Below, piece by piece: positions 23,556 to 36,509 of a stretch of 64,000 bases of DNA. The DNA lies in the NCBI GenBank assembly GCA_003952965.2, contig CM025856.1:13580224-13644223 (forward strand), in the 5' to 3' direction. The notes under the pieces are model-generated. The model saw only the letters and a program-made list of their open reading frames with translations. It was not told the origin of the DNA and ran no database searches. The DNA comes from Morella rubra. Its lineage: Eukaryota; Streptophyta; Magnoliopsida; Fagales; Myricaceae. The translations under genes and the position numbers were made by a program. Position 1 is the stretch's first letter. The number at the start of each line of letters is the position of its first letter.

Positions 23556-23850
23556 CGGTCTCCTCTGTTTCCAAAAGGGATTAGGTTGAGTTGAAGAGAT
23601 GCAACTCTGGCTGTTGGCTCTCTTTCTATCCTCTCTCTTCGCCTTCAGTACTGTTCTTGTTTTTCTCTCCATTTGGTTGCAAAGAAGATGAGCAAAAGTA
23701 AAACACATCTGGAATCCTTGACATTCGAAACCAATTGGTACGTCGTTAGATTCCAGATTTGTTTTCTTGTTTATATTTTCTGAGCTTAACCGAACAGCAA
23801 AAGTGTTTTTCTGTCCTTTTCGTGCTTTGTTCTCCAGGAATGTGGGAGAG
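23418..23850 (+). repeat. Diverged duplicate unit 2 with two copies of the same motif
   Basis: The motif recurs at 23418-23445 (loop closed by GGTTGA/TCAACC) and 23584-23610 (GAGTTG/CAACTC). A long (CT)n(TA)n microsatellite at 23475-23552 separates the two. The downstream flank gcaaaagtaaaacacatctg matches unit 1. The two units are about 3.2 kb apart in the same orientation. Confidence 0.5.
23475..23552 (+). repeat. (CT)n(TA)n compound microsatellite
   Basis: About 46 bases of CT followed by about 31 bases of TA, inside duplicate unit 2. It is absent at the matching place in unit 1, so it expanded after the duplication. Confidence 0.9.
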
Positions 23851-24354
23851 ACATCTAGTAATATTAATGTTCTCTTCAGTTAAGTTATCAATAAATTTGT
23901 GTTTTAAGAAAGGACTGAGATTCAGCTCGATAGGATCGAGTACTCCACTACATCTTTATTTATTGATGTTTATAGTTGCACTAACAAATATGCTTCCATG
24001 GGAAGATAGCCAAATTTTCTAGATGAATGAGATGTTTATTCATCAGAGGAGCAAAAGTGGGAAAGCAGTTCACAAGCTGCTAACTACACGTAAACTAGTT
24101 AACAAACAAGCTGCAAACAAGCTGCAAACAAGCTGAAAGTTTTACTCTTAATTAAAGAAGCTACAATATTCTACTGGAATCATATCTATCAACAGAATTG
24201 CCAAGCTGCACAAAGTAGCTCAGACAAATGTCGCAAATCACGAATAGATCGCCTGCGGATCAGCCCAAATAGAAGCATTTGAAAAGGATCAATACGGAGA
24301 CTTCTTGAAGAAAACTGATCTGAAGTGGACAGTTCAAGACTCAAATGAATGTTA

Positions 24355-24740
24355 TGTTGCCAAACCTAGAAGGGGGGTTGAATAGGTTCTGATTTTTCTT
24401 TAATACTATAACCACTTAAAATCTGCACACTCTTCACAAACTCAATCAGTAAATTTCAAGAGAACTAAAGCAACACAAAATATAATGCGGAAGTAATAAA
24501 CCAATATGGACAGCAGATTATCAAGTGACAAAACACCTCTATAATTCTTTCTTAACCAAGGAATCTAAAGAAAGAATTAATAACAAGAACAACAAGTTAA
24601 ACTACGTCAACAAGTTAGTCTATGTAAACACAATCGCAACAAAGACACCAAGATTTGGTTACGGAGAGAAACTCTTTTGAAAAATTTCTTCAAAAGAGAA
24701 AAACTCTCCGAGCTCGTAAGCCGGTTTAATCGAATCCACT
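24355..24740. repeat. Probable dispersed retroelement end
   Basis: It begins with caaacctagaaggggggttg, a wording common at the ends of dispersed plant repeats, and includes gatttggttacggagagaaa. The stretch 30225-30620 shows the same layout (cccaaaagggggtgaattga ... ggtggttcggccaagatttg). No coding capacity is visible in either, and the class is not established. Confidence 0.3.
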
Positions 24741-26190
24741 AGAATCTTCAAACTCGGTACACGGTGATCTATAAACTACCCAACACCCCGTTGCTAGTCT
24801 AACTCTACCGTTACCTTACCTGGAATACCACATCCAGATCTGCCTCTTGCAGGGAATGAGGAATTCCTCTTCATTTGAAATTCTTGATCCCGAAAAACCA
24901 AACTTACAGTCAAGCCAATCTTTCCACACACCCACGTGCAATTGGCTTCTTCACAACTCGAACACCCAACCTTGGTAGATCTCCAGCAACTTATGGAGTC
25001 AACCTTCTTAATCAAGGTTTATCTTGGTGATAGAAATTCAAACTGAGATGATAAGGGAAAGGAAACTCTAGCAGGATTTGCTCTCAGTTTACACAGAACA
25101 TATTATAGAAACAGTTGCAGGGAATATTTCATCAAAGCTCTCAATAGCTAGATTTCTCAAAATAATTTCAAGGAACATGTTGAATGAATGAGAGAAAATG
25201 GCTTTTATACTCTGAAGGGTCGGAGGGAAGGGATTCACGAAGTTTCAAGACTTCTTGAATCTTGGGCGCTTATTTTAAAACTGTTATAACAGACTTTCGT
25301 CAATCTTGATCGAACTTGGGAACTCGGAATAAACTTCCCCGGCTCTCAAAACATCAAAGCGCCAGCTCCGTGTAAGCAAACTATATGCAGACTTCAATCA
25401 AACTGTAACTATTTCCTAGACGATCACCAATCATGTTGAATTGCTGGACTTTGAGCAGGGCTTCATTAACCACGTATCTCAGGAATAAACTAAGACACGT
25501 CATGAAGTTTTACGCCAACTAAAATACATTAACATGATCCAAGGACATCTTCTCCAATATCTTTCCCTTATAGTCTGTTGAGTATATATGATCAGTCCCC
25601 AAGCTTTACAATAACAAAAACTAAGTTTTACCATTTTTTTTATATTTATATTTTTTTTTTTGTTCTCTGTTTTAGATTTATATTTTAGGAATTGTTAAAC
25701 TTTTACACGTGACGTGTCCCGTACATGTCCATTGAGAGAGATACATGCCATGCCATGTCACAGTTCTGTCGAAGTTTCATTCGAAACTGTGTGGCAGATC
25801 AATCGAACTTATTTGTTGTTGTAAAATTCGAGGACCTTTTTATTTTTTATTTTTGAAAATTCAATAGAAATTTTGATTTCATACTATATATAGACCATGA
25901 AGAAGAGAGGTTCTTGGGTGACCCTTATCATAGAATAAGATCGGCCATGTTATATATATATATATAGACACTCTAGGTTGCACTGATATTATATGTTCTA
26001 GCCTCTAGGCTAAATACAATTCAGCAAAAACAAAAATGTGTGTTCTTCACTCACAACATAATATATGTAAAATACTCACTTTATATATATAATTTTGTAG
26101 AGGAATATGTCATAACTTACTATTTAATCGAGCATGTCAGGTGATTAATGTATGTTGTTATGGGTGGTCTGCATTTTTATATGACTCGTG
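24741..26190. other. Unassigned intergenic sequence
   Basis: No long frame, RNA gene or recognised transposon. Short frames show no domain. AT-rich with a TA microsatellite near 25.95 kb. Confidence 0.4.
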
Positions 26191-26200
26191 TAGCTTATAA

Positions 26201-26504
26201 CACTACAAGAATTTTCTTTTTTATGACAAAAAAATTTGTCACCAAAAACATCAAATACATCACCAAAGGCTTTGGATGAAAAAAAAAATTGTTACTATAA
26301 CCCGTCACGAAAGACTCTGGGTGACGAAATCTATAATTCATCATGCATATACCGTTTAGACACTTGGTGCAACACGTGTGGACGATATTACATTTGCGCG
26401 ATGGATTTAAAATCCTTCTTGCCTTGGGACTGTTCGCATAACGCATGCGAACGGCTTGTAATCTATGACAATTTTTCAGTTTGTCACAAATTATACGTGT
26501 AGTG
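26201..26504. mobile_element. Non-autonomous CACTA MITE
   Basis: The left end cactacaagaattttct and the inverted right end (cactacacgtataat on the other strand) share CACTACA and several more positions, the hallmark of the CACTA (En/Spm) superfamily. Subterminal words such as tttgtcacc, gtcacgaaa and gtgacgaaa occur at both ends. The 3-bp target duplication is not clean (taa against aat). Confidence 0.6.
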
Positions 26505-26589
26505 AATGTACGAACTACTAATAATTTCCTGAAGATCCCAAAAATTCTATCACCAAAACAAAAGTTTAGATAACATATATCATCGTGCG

Positions 26590-28388
26590 CAGTGGCAAAA
26601 CCAGAAATCTAATCGAAAGGGGTTGAACCCCTAAGGAAAAATGACAAAAAAAAAAATTTACTACGTAATGCAAAAAAATATCTTAGAGTTAAAATATCAA
26701 AAATTAAGGACTAAAAATATTAAAATACATGTACCGTACTATTTGCTGATACTGAAAGGTGACAATTGGATCCTACCGGACTGCATATTCTGAAAATGTT
26801 GTAAAATATTTCGTTCTCAATAGTATTCGTTTCAGAAGTAGCAGCCACGTTAGGAGTACTAGACGACCCTACGCTGGCTGGCTTCTTATAAAAAACTTAT
26901 CCATTATCTAAACAAAACAAAATTCATAAATCTAAATCTAATCACAATTTCAATATAATCACAATCAAATCCTAATTAAAGATTCACAATAATCTCAATC
27001 AAATTCATAATCACAATATAAAATTCATCACATTATTCATAAAAAATTAAAATAAATTCATATTGATTTAATCTATGATGAATTCATAAATTCATCACAT
27101 TACTCTGATTATCTTAAGGAAGCCTGTAAGATCATCTAAATGTTGCAAACTTACCTCTTTTGAGGGCAGATATATGTAGGGAATCTCAGCCTCTTCACAT
27201 AAGATTGGAACGTGTGTAATCACATCAATAGGAGATATGTTCCCAGCTATCACACATAATCTGCATTCCATATAGGGAGGGAAAAAACTTTTACAACTTC
27301 AAATGAAAAAAATCAATCCAATTATCCAAGTTGCAATTACCAATATCAAACAAGACAAAACCCTTATTTTTCAATTTCAGGAAATCTGTATAATGAGAGC
27401 AATCTATATCCCACTACCATCCTTAAATTTTATTTCTCACCCATACTCATTACTGTCAGTTCATTATTCATCTCTGATTGACATGAGATGAAAAGCTTCA
27501 TTCATAAAACAAGAAATCAATTTGAATTTAACAATTTCACAATTATCATAAATTAATTCACATTCATCACAGTACATAATCTATTAATTCAAAAAAATGA
27601 AAATCACATAAAATCACAAACATTAACACTCATGCATCATGTGTGTATTTAAGGACAGTATAACCTGATAAGAGTGTTAGAAATTATCTATAATATTTAT
27701 CACATTATCGAAATCTGATTATCTTAAGGAAGGTGTAAGATCATCTAGAATGTTAGGAACAGAACTTACCTCTTTTGTAATGGGTAGTATATATTGTAGG
27801 GAATCTCAGCCCTTCACATAAGCATAAACTCATCAATAAATATGTTCTCAGCTATCATACATAATCTGGGGGAGCAAAAACATTTTTAGAAATTCAAATG
27901 ATGAATCAATCATCAATCCTCAATACGCAGACAAAACCCTTATTTTTATTTTTCAATTTGAGGTATAATGAGTAGCAATCTCTCTATCCCACTACCATCC
28001 TTAAACTTTATTTCTCACCCATACTCATTACTGTCAGTTCATTATTCATCTCTGATTGACATGAGACTTGAAAAGCTTCAGTTTATTTTTTTCTTATTCG
28101 AGAACATAAAACAAGAATTCATCACAATTTAAATTCATCAATTTGAAGTTAATAATTTCACAATTTGAATCAGAGAACATAAATTCACAAAATATTCATG
28201 TTGATGAATTTAACAATTTGAATTTATGAATTTATGAATTCATCACAATTTATGAATCAGAGTACATAATCTATTAATGGGGGGGCAAGCTAGGCTCTTA
28301 ACACATATAAAAATAAAAAAAAATTGAAGCAATTTGCAAGCCATGGGGGGCGGCTGCCCCCCATAGTCCACATGTGGTTCCGCCCCTG
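26590..28388. mobile_element. Non-autonomous hAT element with 8-bp target duplication
   Basis: The termini are cagtggcaaaacca on the left and tggttccgcccctg on the right, inverted copies with three differences. They are flanked by an 8-bp near-duplication, atcgtgcg (26582-26589) and atcgtaca (28389-28396). Inside, polyC/G-rich ends (ggggttgaacccct; ggggggcggctgcccccc) and AT-rich non-coding filler are typical of deletion derivatives of DUF4371 hAT elements like the one at 2-4.5 kb. Confidence 0.75.
27104..28082. repeat. Internal direct duplication within the hAT element
   Basis: The block 27104-27500 recurs at 27714-28082 in direct orientation, with shared wording such as tctgattatcttaaggaa, tagggaatctcagcc, cactaccatccttaaa and ctctgattgacatgaga. 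Small indels separate the copies. It enlarges a non-coding element and is not coding. Confidence 0.7.
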
Positions 28389-28396
28389 ATCGTACA

Positions 28397-31330
28397 AACA
28401 TTGCGCATTGAACGGTGTGAGAAAGGTATATTGCATGTGGATGTGATCATTGCATGCAGACCCAATGAAGTGTACAAACAGTATAAATGGGTAAGGACAG
28501 TATCCACAACAGTATTTTTTGTTATATTAACATTTACGAATTTTAATTAATTATAAATTACAAAATATATTACATAATTAAATAAGTTAAAACTTAAAGT
28601 TTTTCATTAACTATAAAGTACAAATTAGAAATTATCTATAAATATTTAGTCGTCACAACAATAAATAAGATAAATAATCGAATCGAAATCATGTTTGAAA
28701 TACACAACTTAGCCTAAACCACGCACGTAACCCGATTTGGTTCCATGACCTAGGTAAAAATTTGCACTTCAGTGTATAACCTCCCCTTAGACTCATGCTG
28801 TGTCTATAGCGCTTCCATCTTTTTCTATAAGTTAAGAAGAAGAAGAAAAAAAGAAAGTTAAGATATGAAGGATTCAATTTTAGGAAAACATAAAAGAACT
28901 TTACAACTTACCAAATTTTCTCGTGCATTATTTAATGCCCATGTGTCATCCTTATTAGTATGCGTCTTTTTGTACAGCAAGGAAGATGGGATTAGTCTTA
29001 TAAGTCTCTGGATTTTTTTGCAAGGATCTTTTTGCGGTTGAGGAATTAGGGCTCATTGGGGGGGAATGGGAGATCAAGGGAGATAGGGGAGTTTAGGGGA
29101 AATGATAAGTTGGCATTTCACGTGTGAAACAATGTCATCTCAACATTGTCCATGTGTTTAAAAATGGATACGTCAGCGTATTCCATCAAGTTGTTAATGG
29201 AGGTGTGGACAGAGGGACCATTGTGCATCATTTTGGGGACCACAAGGACCAAATTGTTGAAGTTAGAACCACAGAGACCAATTGTCAGAGGTCTCGTGCG
29301 TGTGAAAGATCTCAATTCTGAAATGTGACCAATTGTCAACTTAGCCTTATTTTTGTGATTGCTATCACTTATCTTTTGCAATCTATATTACCATGTTACC
29401 ATAAAATTAGGTTACAAGTAAACAAACAATAGTAGAATTAATTTTTTTAAGCTGAAATTCTTCATTGGCAAATAACTCACAAATACGAGTCAATTCGTCC
29501 ATGCTCATGTCAGAGTACGGATGTTTTAATGCATCTTCTTTGTTATGCATCCTATATATACATTGTGTTCCTTGTAGACGTCATATTTTTTCAATCATTG
29601 GATTAATCATAATCAAGGTGAAAGTCATCTTAAAACATAGTGTTAGTATGTACAACAACAGAAACAACGATAATTAATCAAGGAAAGCCATTTTGATGTA
29701 TTAAACAATAACTATACTAAAAACAACATAATTTAGTAGGTGATGCTTACTAATACTCTATCCATGATGTAGGATTGAACCTCATTAGAGACATTGGACC
29801 AACTCTTGTCTCAAACGAAACTTAGCATCGGACAAGTGAACCAATATGACTAGAATGCATCAAAGACTGAAATGCCTTTACAAAGTTATTTTTTGACTTT
29901 AATCCCAACACCGTATCAAATGTCTTTACACTCAAGTTATTTCTTGTCTTCACATGAAGAAGACTATCTACAAACTACAAACACAATTTCAAATACTTTT
30001 TGCACCCAAGATAGAGTTCACGCTCACATCCTCCCGTAATTTGGCATAGGCAAAAAAATCCTTCCCCAAACTCCAATGCATTCGGTATGGGTTCATGACT
30101 ACTTTTTCCAACATCTTCTTCCACTGCGGCTCCTGTCTCAAAGTCGTCCAACATATCTTTAATGTCTTCTTTTATGTCCCCTTTAGACTCCTAACTCTTG
30201 TCTCGTGTACTGTGAATCCAGGTGACAACCCAAAAGGGGGTGAATTGAGTTCTAATAAAAATTAAAACTTTTTCCAAGATAAGCAAAGATAAATATTTAA
30301 AGATAGTTTAACACAACACAATAGCAAGCATAAGATAAATAAAGGAGAGTAAAGGTTAGAGAAATAACACCAGCATTTTTAGGTGGTTCGGCCAAGATTT
30401 GCCTATGTCCACCCCCAAGACTATTTCCTTCCTTAGGCTTTCTCCACTATTCATCAATAGTAATCACACTTAACTTTCAAGGTGCTAAGTAACTGTTACA
30501 AGCATTTTGCTGGAGTCACGCTTCAACTTTTACTACCAATCCTAACAACCCAAGGTGGGATTTCTTCTATTTAATGGGTAGGCCCAAGTGTTTCCCCACA
30601 CTCATGTGTATCTTGGGATTTGAGAATTCTTTCTTCTTCAAGCTCTTTCTCTCTCTTTGTAGGCTAGGTTAGAGATGATGATGCAAGTTGTTGTCTTTTC
30701 TCTCTCCATCTTGTTTTATTTATAATCCTCTAGACTTGTGTGGTTCCCAAGATACTTTATTGTACTGTTGGAGAGGTGCCCTAGAAATTTTAAAGGCCAA
30801 AAGAAGAGATGACATCGTTTTAGAAAAATTCTGCAAAATCGCATTATGTGTCGACACCATCTTCTTGTTTTAAAATTGGCTCTCGAGTGTTTATGGCATA
30901 TGTCGACACTATCTTCACATGTGTAGACATCTTCAAAATAACTCTTGGGTGTCAGTGACATATGTCAAAACTACTTTTCCATATGTCGACACCATTATAG
31001 ATGGAGAAAATTTTCATGTTTTCCTTATTGAAATACTTTTAAATACCTACAATGAAACAAAAGCATATTTTAGCTCATGCAATGATGCTATAGACTATTT
31101 AGGACCTATTAGAGAGATAAATATTCAATCCTTTTGGAAAAAACGATTTCAATAAATGTAGATTAATAAAACTGAGTTCTAAATTTCTTCAAAGCGTATA
31201 ATGTTTGTTATCATTAAAATCAAAAGATATTGTTCAAGATGTAACATTGGGCTAACATGTACCTAGGTCACTACTCAACTATAAGTGACTGGAATTTTTT
31301 TTTTCCAATGTAATACTCAATTATTGTAGC
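28397..31330. other. Intergenic repeats without recognised gene
   Basis: AT-rich DNA with fragments of dispersed repeats, including 30225-30620 (see the entry at 24355). Short frames at 29118-29381 and 30688-30961 on both strands lack motifs. No RNA gene seen. Confidence 0.4.
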
Positions 31331-31331
31331 T

Positions 31332-31530
31332 CTAATAGACAGCATTAATATACAAATGATCTTCTATTTCCCCTATCTTTTGCATGTTCACATTCTTGCA
31401 TTTCCTATATGGACATCTTATCATCCCACGACTATCTGCCCAATTCTTAGCAAGGCGCCTCATAAACTCTCGTATATTGTGATTATACTTTGTACCACAC
31501 CTATCTTGTTCATAAATCCAACTCTTATCT
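31332..31530 (-). pseudogene. CACTA transposase N-terminal (transposase-associated) domain remnant
   Basis: The minus-strand reading RIDKSWIYEQDRCGTKYNHN, then an REFMRRLAKNWAD block and a CPYRKCKN cysteine pair, matches the transposase-associated domain at the start of En/Spm-type transposases (DKSW-I... CPC--C-N). The usual following TNP2 catalytic domain is not recognisable downstream, so this is a fragment. Confidence 0.65.
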
Positions 31531-31769
31531 ATTCTACTTCCTACCATCAAAGAAACACAGACATAATCATGCATAAATGACTCGTACAACTTCCAACCAA
31601 CTCTCATATTTACTGGTGGTGATTCCTATCCCATTCGGAATTATGTACTTAACTGTCATGAGCATTGTGCCCACCACATTAAAAATTTTGGCAGCATCTA
31701 CCCTTAGTCTCCAAGTAAACGCATTCAACATTAAGGTGTCACACCTAAAACTGAAGATGAGCATGTAAC

Positions 31770-32929
31770 CTCAACACCAATTATGTACTTAAAGGATTAA
31801 TGCGAAAAATTGACCAAAATTTCTAATGTCACATAAAATGTCTGAGACAATTAAGTACATTACGGATAATGTAATTCTAAACTGTCCATGCCATTGACAA
31901 TTCGAGAGTTATTAAGTTGTTATACTCACCCCTTATCATTTTTCTATCTTCAGATGTTATTTAGGAGCATGCCGAGAGTCATGAATAGATGGCATATAGG
32001 TAGGTAGCTGAGAAAAGAATTAAAATTTCAATTAGACTAAGTGTTTAGTTTTTATATTTTCTATTTTAAAGAGTTTTAAACAAAGTGTTGTTATTCAATT
32101 TTTTTTAAAGTTTTAAAGTTGGATTATGTTATCAAGAATTATATATTTTGTGTTAACTTATTTTTACACCTAAAAATTTACTGATTTTAATTGATTTTAC
32201 CCATTGAAGTAATCCTCAACAGCCAGGGATTGAGGTATTACAATGGCCACCTATTTCCCTTCTCCCACAACCACCCAATTCCATAAACTCACAACCAAAA
32301 CATTTCTAAATTAAAATGCAACACAATGACACAAAATAATTGGCCACCAACTACCAATGGTGGCTGAAAATGCAATTTGAATTTCTATGTCTAAAAACTA
32401 TAAAAATCTTAGATTTTACACTACAATCAAAATACAAGGGCATCAAAGCTACCTGGGTGTAATGTACTTTTCAAAATAGGCAGAAAAGAAGATTTTCTTG
32501 GAGGTTTTCGGTGGAAAGATTGTGGGAGCCGAGAAGGAGATGTTTGTGTGAGAAATGATTATGTCATTCAAGAGGTTTGCATTCTGGTTTAAATACAGAG
32601 ATAGTTCGGACAACTTTTATTCGCTTTCGGACACCATTGTCTCCATGTGGCATTTTTTTAATTCGTCCACAGTAAATTACAAGATCTCAATCCTTATACG
32701 CCTTATAGGACTTCATAACTTTTGCATGGTATATGGACGTCCGGATGGAATGTGGTGGTATCCTTGCAATGTGTGATCTCCTCATTTGCTAAATATGACA
32801 GACGTTATTCATTGTGCCCGTTCGAACAATTACAACTATTTCCAACGGATGCCAGCAGCTTTCACATGTGAACCATATATGCGAGCTTCTTTGTTAACAT
32901 GCATGCGGTATAAAGAACGTCCAGAAGGC
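31770..32929. other. Unassigned sequence, possibly CACTA interior
   Basis: No gene recognised; it lies between the transposase fragment and subterminal repeats, so it may be leader or first-intron sequence of the same element. Confidence 0.3.
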
Positions 32930-33115
32930 TAATAGATTTTTGTGTTGGTGACGAAATATGAGTTCGTCACCCAGATAACCATCTGCACAAAATAGTTTAC
33001 GTCCGGATGCTAAGTGGATTTTTATGACAAATAATGTTCGTCATATTTTGGTGACAAATAGTTTGGTGACGAAAGGTAAGTTTGTCACCCAAATTAATCA
33101 TTCGCATACAGTATT
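32930..33115. repeat. CACTA-type subterminal repeats
   Basis: Several ggtgacgaaa / ttcgtcaccc words appear in both orientations. They lie upstream of the transposase-associated fragment on its strand, which fits the 5' subterminal region of one decayed CACTA element. A terminal CACTA could not be placed. Similar words lie near 21.5 and 40.06 kb. Confidence 0.45.
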
Positions 33116-34935
33116 TGACAACCTTTGGAATGTCACATATATGTATTATATTGACAGTTTCTACCTTATTTGTAACAAACATTGAATTAAGAGTCTTTCT
33201 TTAGCATTCTAATGTTTCATGATTCACATTTTAGAAAATTCCCATTGTTAGACTATGTAACTTGGTGTAATGCTCTTAGTAATTTGTTTGCATCCCAATA
33301 ATTTGTTTCACGATCATACTATTTGATATAAATGATTGCTGTTTGGGCAAAAGGGATTTTGGCAATCACAATGATTGCCTAGAAAAGAGCTCAAGAAACA
33401 TGTGTCAACTAAGCCTTGTTGCTGCCCATTTAGCCACTTAATTCGGTTGTTTTTCTTGTTTAACTTGAGTTCATGATTACCTAGGGTAGCGACATGCATA
33501 CATTTGGCACAAAATCGCTTTTTGGCCAACCAAATGAACCATTGAGAGAGCTGCCTTCTTTGAGTTAGCAATCAGTGCATCATTAGCTCCTATAGACCTA
33601 GGCTGCACCAATAAAGAACCAGTTAATTAAGGGACCTCGTTGCTAACGAAAAGAAAGAAAGAGAGTGAGATAAAGATGAATGTATGAGGTTTAGTCGCAG
33701 AAGAGAAGAGAGTAAAGGAGCTGCCATCTGACCAAAAGAAAGAGAGGAGAGAAAGCAAGAGAGAAAGGGAGAAACCGAAGGGAAGAAGAGAAGAATCCAA
33801 GAGTCAAAGGGAAAGGAACCACCAAATGAAAGAAAAAGGTTTGGGGGGGAAGAAGAAAAGCAGTCGGTCAGCCCTTGTCCCCTTGTTTTTTTGGAAATCT
33901 TCAGCCTTTGTCTTGTCTCTTTCTCTCACCTTTTTGTTTTGGCATTGCTTTAGGTACTTTTGCTTTTACTCTTGCTCAATACTTATCACTGAACCAAGCA
34001 AGGTAAGGGTGTAGAAAATTGTTCTAAAAGGGTGTTGGGGTGTTCGGTAATGGTCAAAGGAAAAGGGGGGGTCACGGTTGGTAGAAAAAGTCACTTTTAT
34101 TGAGTTCTTTTTGGACTTGGAGACATGCATGTGGATAGTCAATGGTGTAAGAGTTTATGAAGTGAAATGGGTGCATGCATGTGGTTAAAGAAAAAGGAAA
34201 AAGGGGAGAGTAGAGGTGTTACCCGAATAGCATTGTTTTTATGTTCTTTTCTTTGTAGCTCAGTTTTATCTTGGACTGAAATATGGTATGTGTAATTTGC
34301 ATGTTGACATGTGGTTTTAAAAATGTTGAGTGTCTTGTGGTGAACATAAACTCTAATGTACCGAATGCATGTCTTTTCATTTTATTGAGTTTAGAAATCA
34401 TGCTATCTTGATTTTTAAATGTAGTAATGTAGTAGAATAGTTTGCAAAGTGGATGTGGGAGCACAAAAGTGGAATGGAGTCTTGGTATGTCACGGGTTGT
34501 ACTTGAGAATGCATGCAGCCATTATTTAGTTAGTTTCTTATAATAAACGTACATGGAAGTATCAGCTGGTTTCAAAGAAAAGAAAAACCGGGAATGGTGA
34601 TATTTACAAGATGATTCACTGCTGTCAATTACCTTTGAATAAGCTTTAATAAGGTAGAAATAATTCAGGCACTCATGAGCTATCATTGAAGTCAAAAAAA
34701 GAAAGGAAAAAGAAAAGAAAAGATGCATGCAAATATAGGTACCCGATTGCTTAAAGAATTATTTTTGTAGGTACAGAAATTATTTTGCCACTAAACTTCC
34801 TAGATATGTAGTTAAATAGTTATAAGTCTTACACTAAAAACCTCAGCAAAATTGGATAAATAGAAATGACTGAATTGCCTTGGAAGCACCTAGGAGCAAT
34901 TCGGCTTTTTGTAGAGAAAATTAGGGTACAGTGTT

Positions 34936-36479
34936 CAAGCCTAAAATTTAGATCTATGGTTAATATGGACTTAATTCAAGGGAGATAAGGCAGAAAATTT
35001 GAGCTATAACTAACTTACATTAGGCCCAAAACACAAGGCCTAATGTGAGGAAAGAACCGGCCTAATAGGATAATAATTATTTCATTAAAACATAGTTTAT
35101 TACTTCCTAACTAAAAACTATGTATTGTCATTGTTATTGGGACATTGACGGATAATTTAAGAATATAAGAGATAATCATCAAAGTTTTAATATAGGACTT
35201 TGGTCCAATAAGTTAAAGTTAGTACGTGAACCATGTTTCGTTTCTTTTTAAAGATCTAATATGTATTAAAAACATTTTCTTTTATGTTATATCTTTTCTT
35301 TCTAATTGTGAAATTGCATATGGGTGTGTGATTAAATGATCTATGTGAAATGTATAATTGCTATGAGTATGATATGTCATACTGCATAAACATCTAATGG
35401 GTACGGGAAACAATAATTCGTTTGGAAAGAAACCCTTACCCAAAGGTGGTCCTAGGATCAGGTGACAATACCGCTCACAGTGGGACAATGTAAGCCACCA
35501 CTGAGAGAATAGTGGTCAGTATCCCTTGGCGATGGATCAATGTACGCCTTCCTGGTGCCAGGGCACGGGACAGTCCAGAGGAGAGGAGGGACGCACAACC
35601 TGGACTCTGGGGGTTAAACAGAGCGAAGAAAGGACCCTCTACCGAAAACAGAAAGAAAGAAAGTGAAATGATCGGGAAACAGCATTCATTCTGCATTGCA
35701 TCGCGATGTATGTTAGCTATGTCATGTATTCCCCTTACTGAGTCAGTAGGACTCACCCTTTTATTGTTTAATATTTTTTTATGTACTGCTGTGGACATCG
35801 ACCTGATAGATGGTTTATCAGATTTTGGATGTTGATCCATACATTAGTTGTTAAATATGGACTTAACGGATTCGAGGTATACGTGGGGTACGAGCCCCAA
35901 TGGTACTCAAAGATCCACCTATAACTTCCCGTGTAGAGGACTTTGGGCTGGTCGATGTCGATAGTCCCTCCTCCACCGGACCGGCAGAGAGCACTGGGAA
36001 AAACAGCTTGTCGTCCTATCCTCGATACAGAGTCGGGGAATGAGTAGACTTCAGAAGTAGTCACTTTTTTTTTTTGGTTTAGGTAGCAGTTTATGGAAGG
36101 TGTATATGGAAAGCTGTAGATAGCTTCCGTACCTTTTTCTTTACTTTTGTATTCCTCTACAAGAGAAAAATCTGATCATAGTGGAACTATTTATATGTTT
36201 CAAAAAAAAAAAAAAATCTTATTCCATTTCTGTCCTATGCCATCTTTGATGTCACTTTCTTAAATTTTCATTTCTCTTAATAGTTAATTTCTAATGCTAT
36301 GAGATAGAATTTTAGCTTATTTGACATGTCATATTTCTAATTTCAAATCAATTTTCAATAAACGTTTTCCGCTAAACTTTTTCAAAGTCAATTATCAGGA
36401 CCTTATAGGATTAATTCGTGCCGTAATCATGCTTGTGTGCATAATTACTGAGCCTGTAAGTATGGCACGGGACGTGACA
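34936..36479 (+). mobile_element. LTR-like direct repeat, copy 1
   Basis: This 1.54-kb stretch is repeated at 38318-40049 in the same orientation. Both begin at caagcctaaaatttagatc and end ...gtgaca or ...catgaca, and share landmarks such as aaggtggtcctaggatcagg and gacaatgtaagccaccactg. The wording ('actgagtcagtaggactcac' and a gacgtgaca end) resembles LTRs of Ty3/gypsy elements. Upstream sequence 33.6-34.9 kb may belong to the same LTR and be missing from copy 2. The superfamily is inferred, not shown. Confidence 0.55.
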
Positions 36480-36509
36480 AGAGTAAACTTACTTCTCAAA
36501 CAAATTCTG

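Noticed and set aside
33826..34014. Plus-strand 62-residue hydrophobic frame
   Set aside because: Low-complexity, no family resemblance, and inside sequence that may be LTR.
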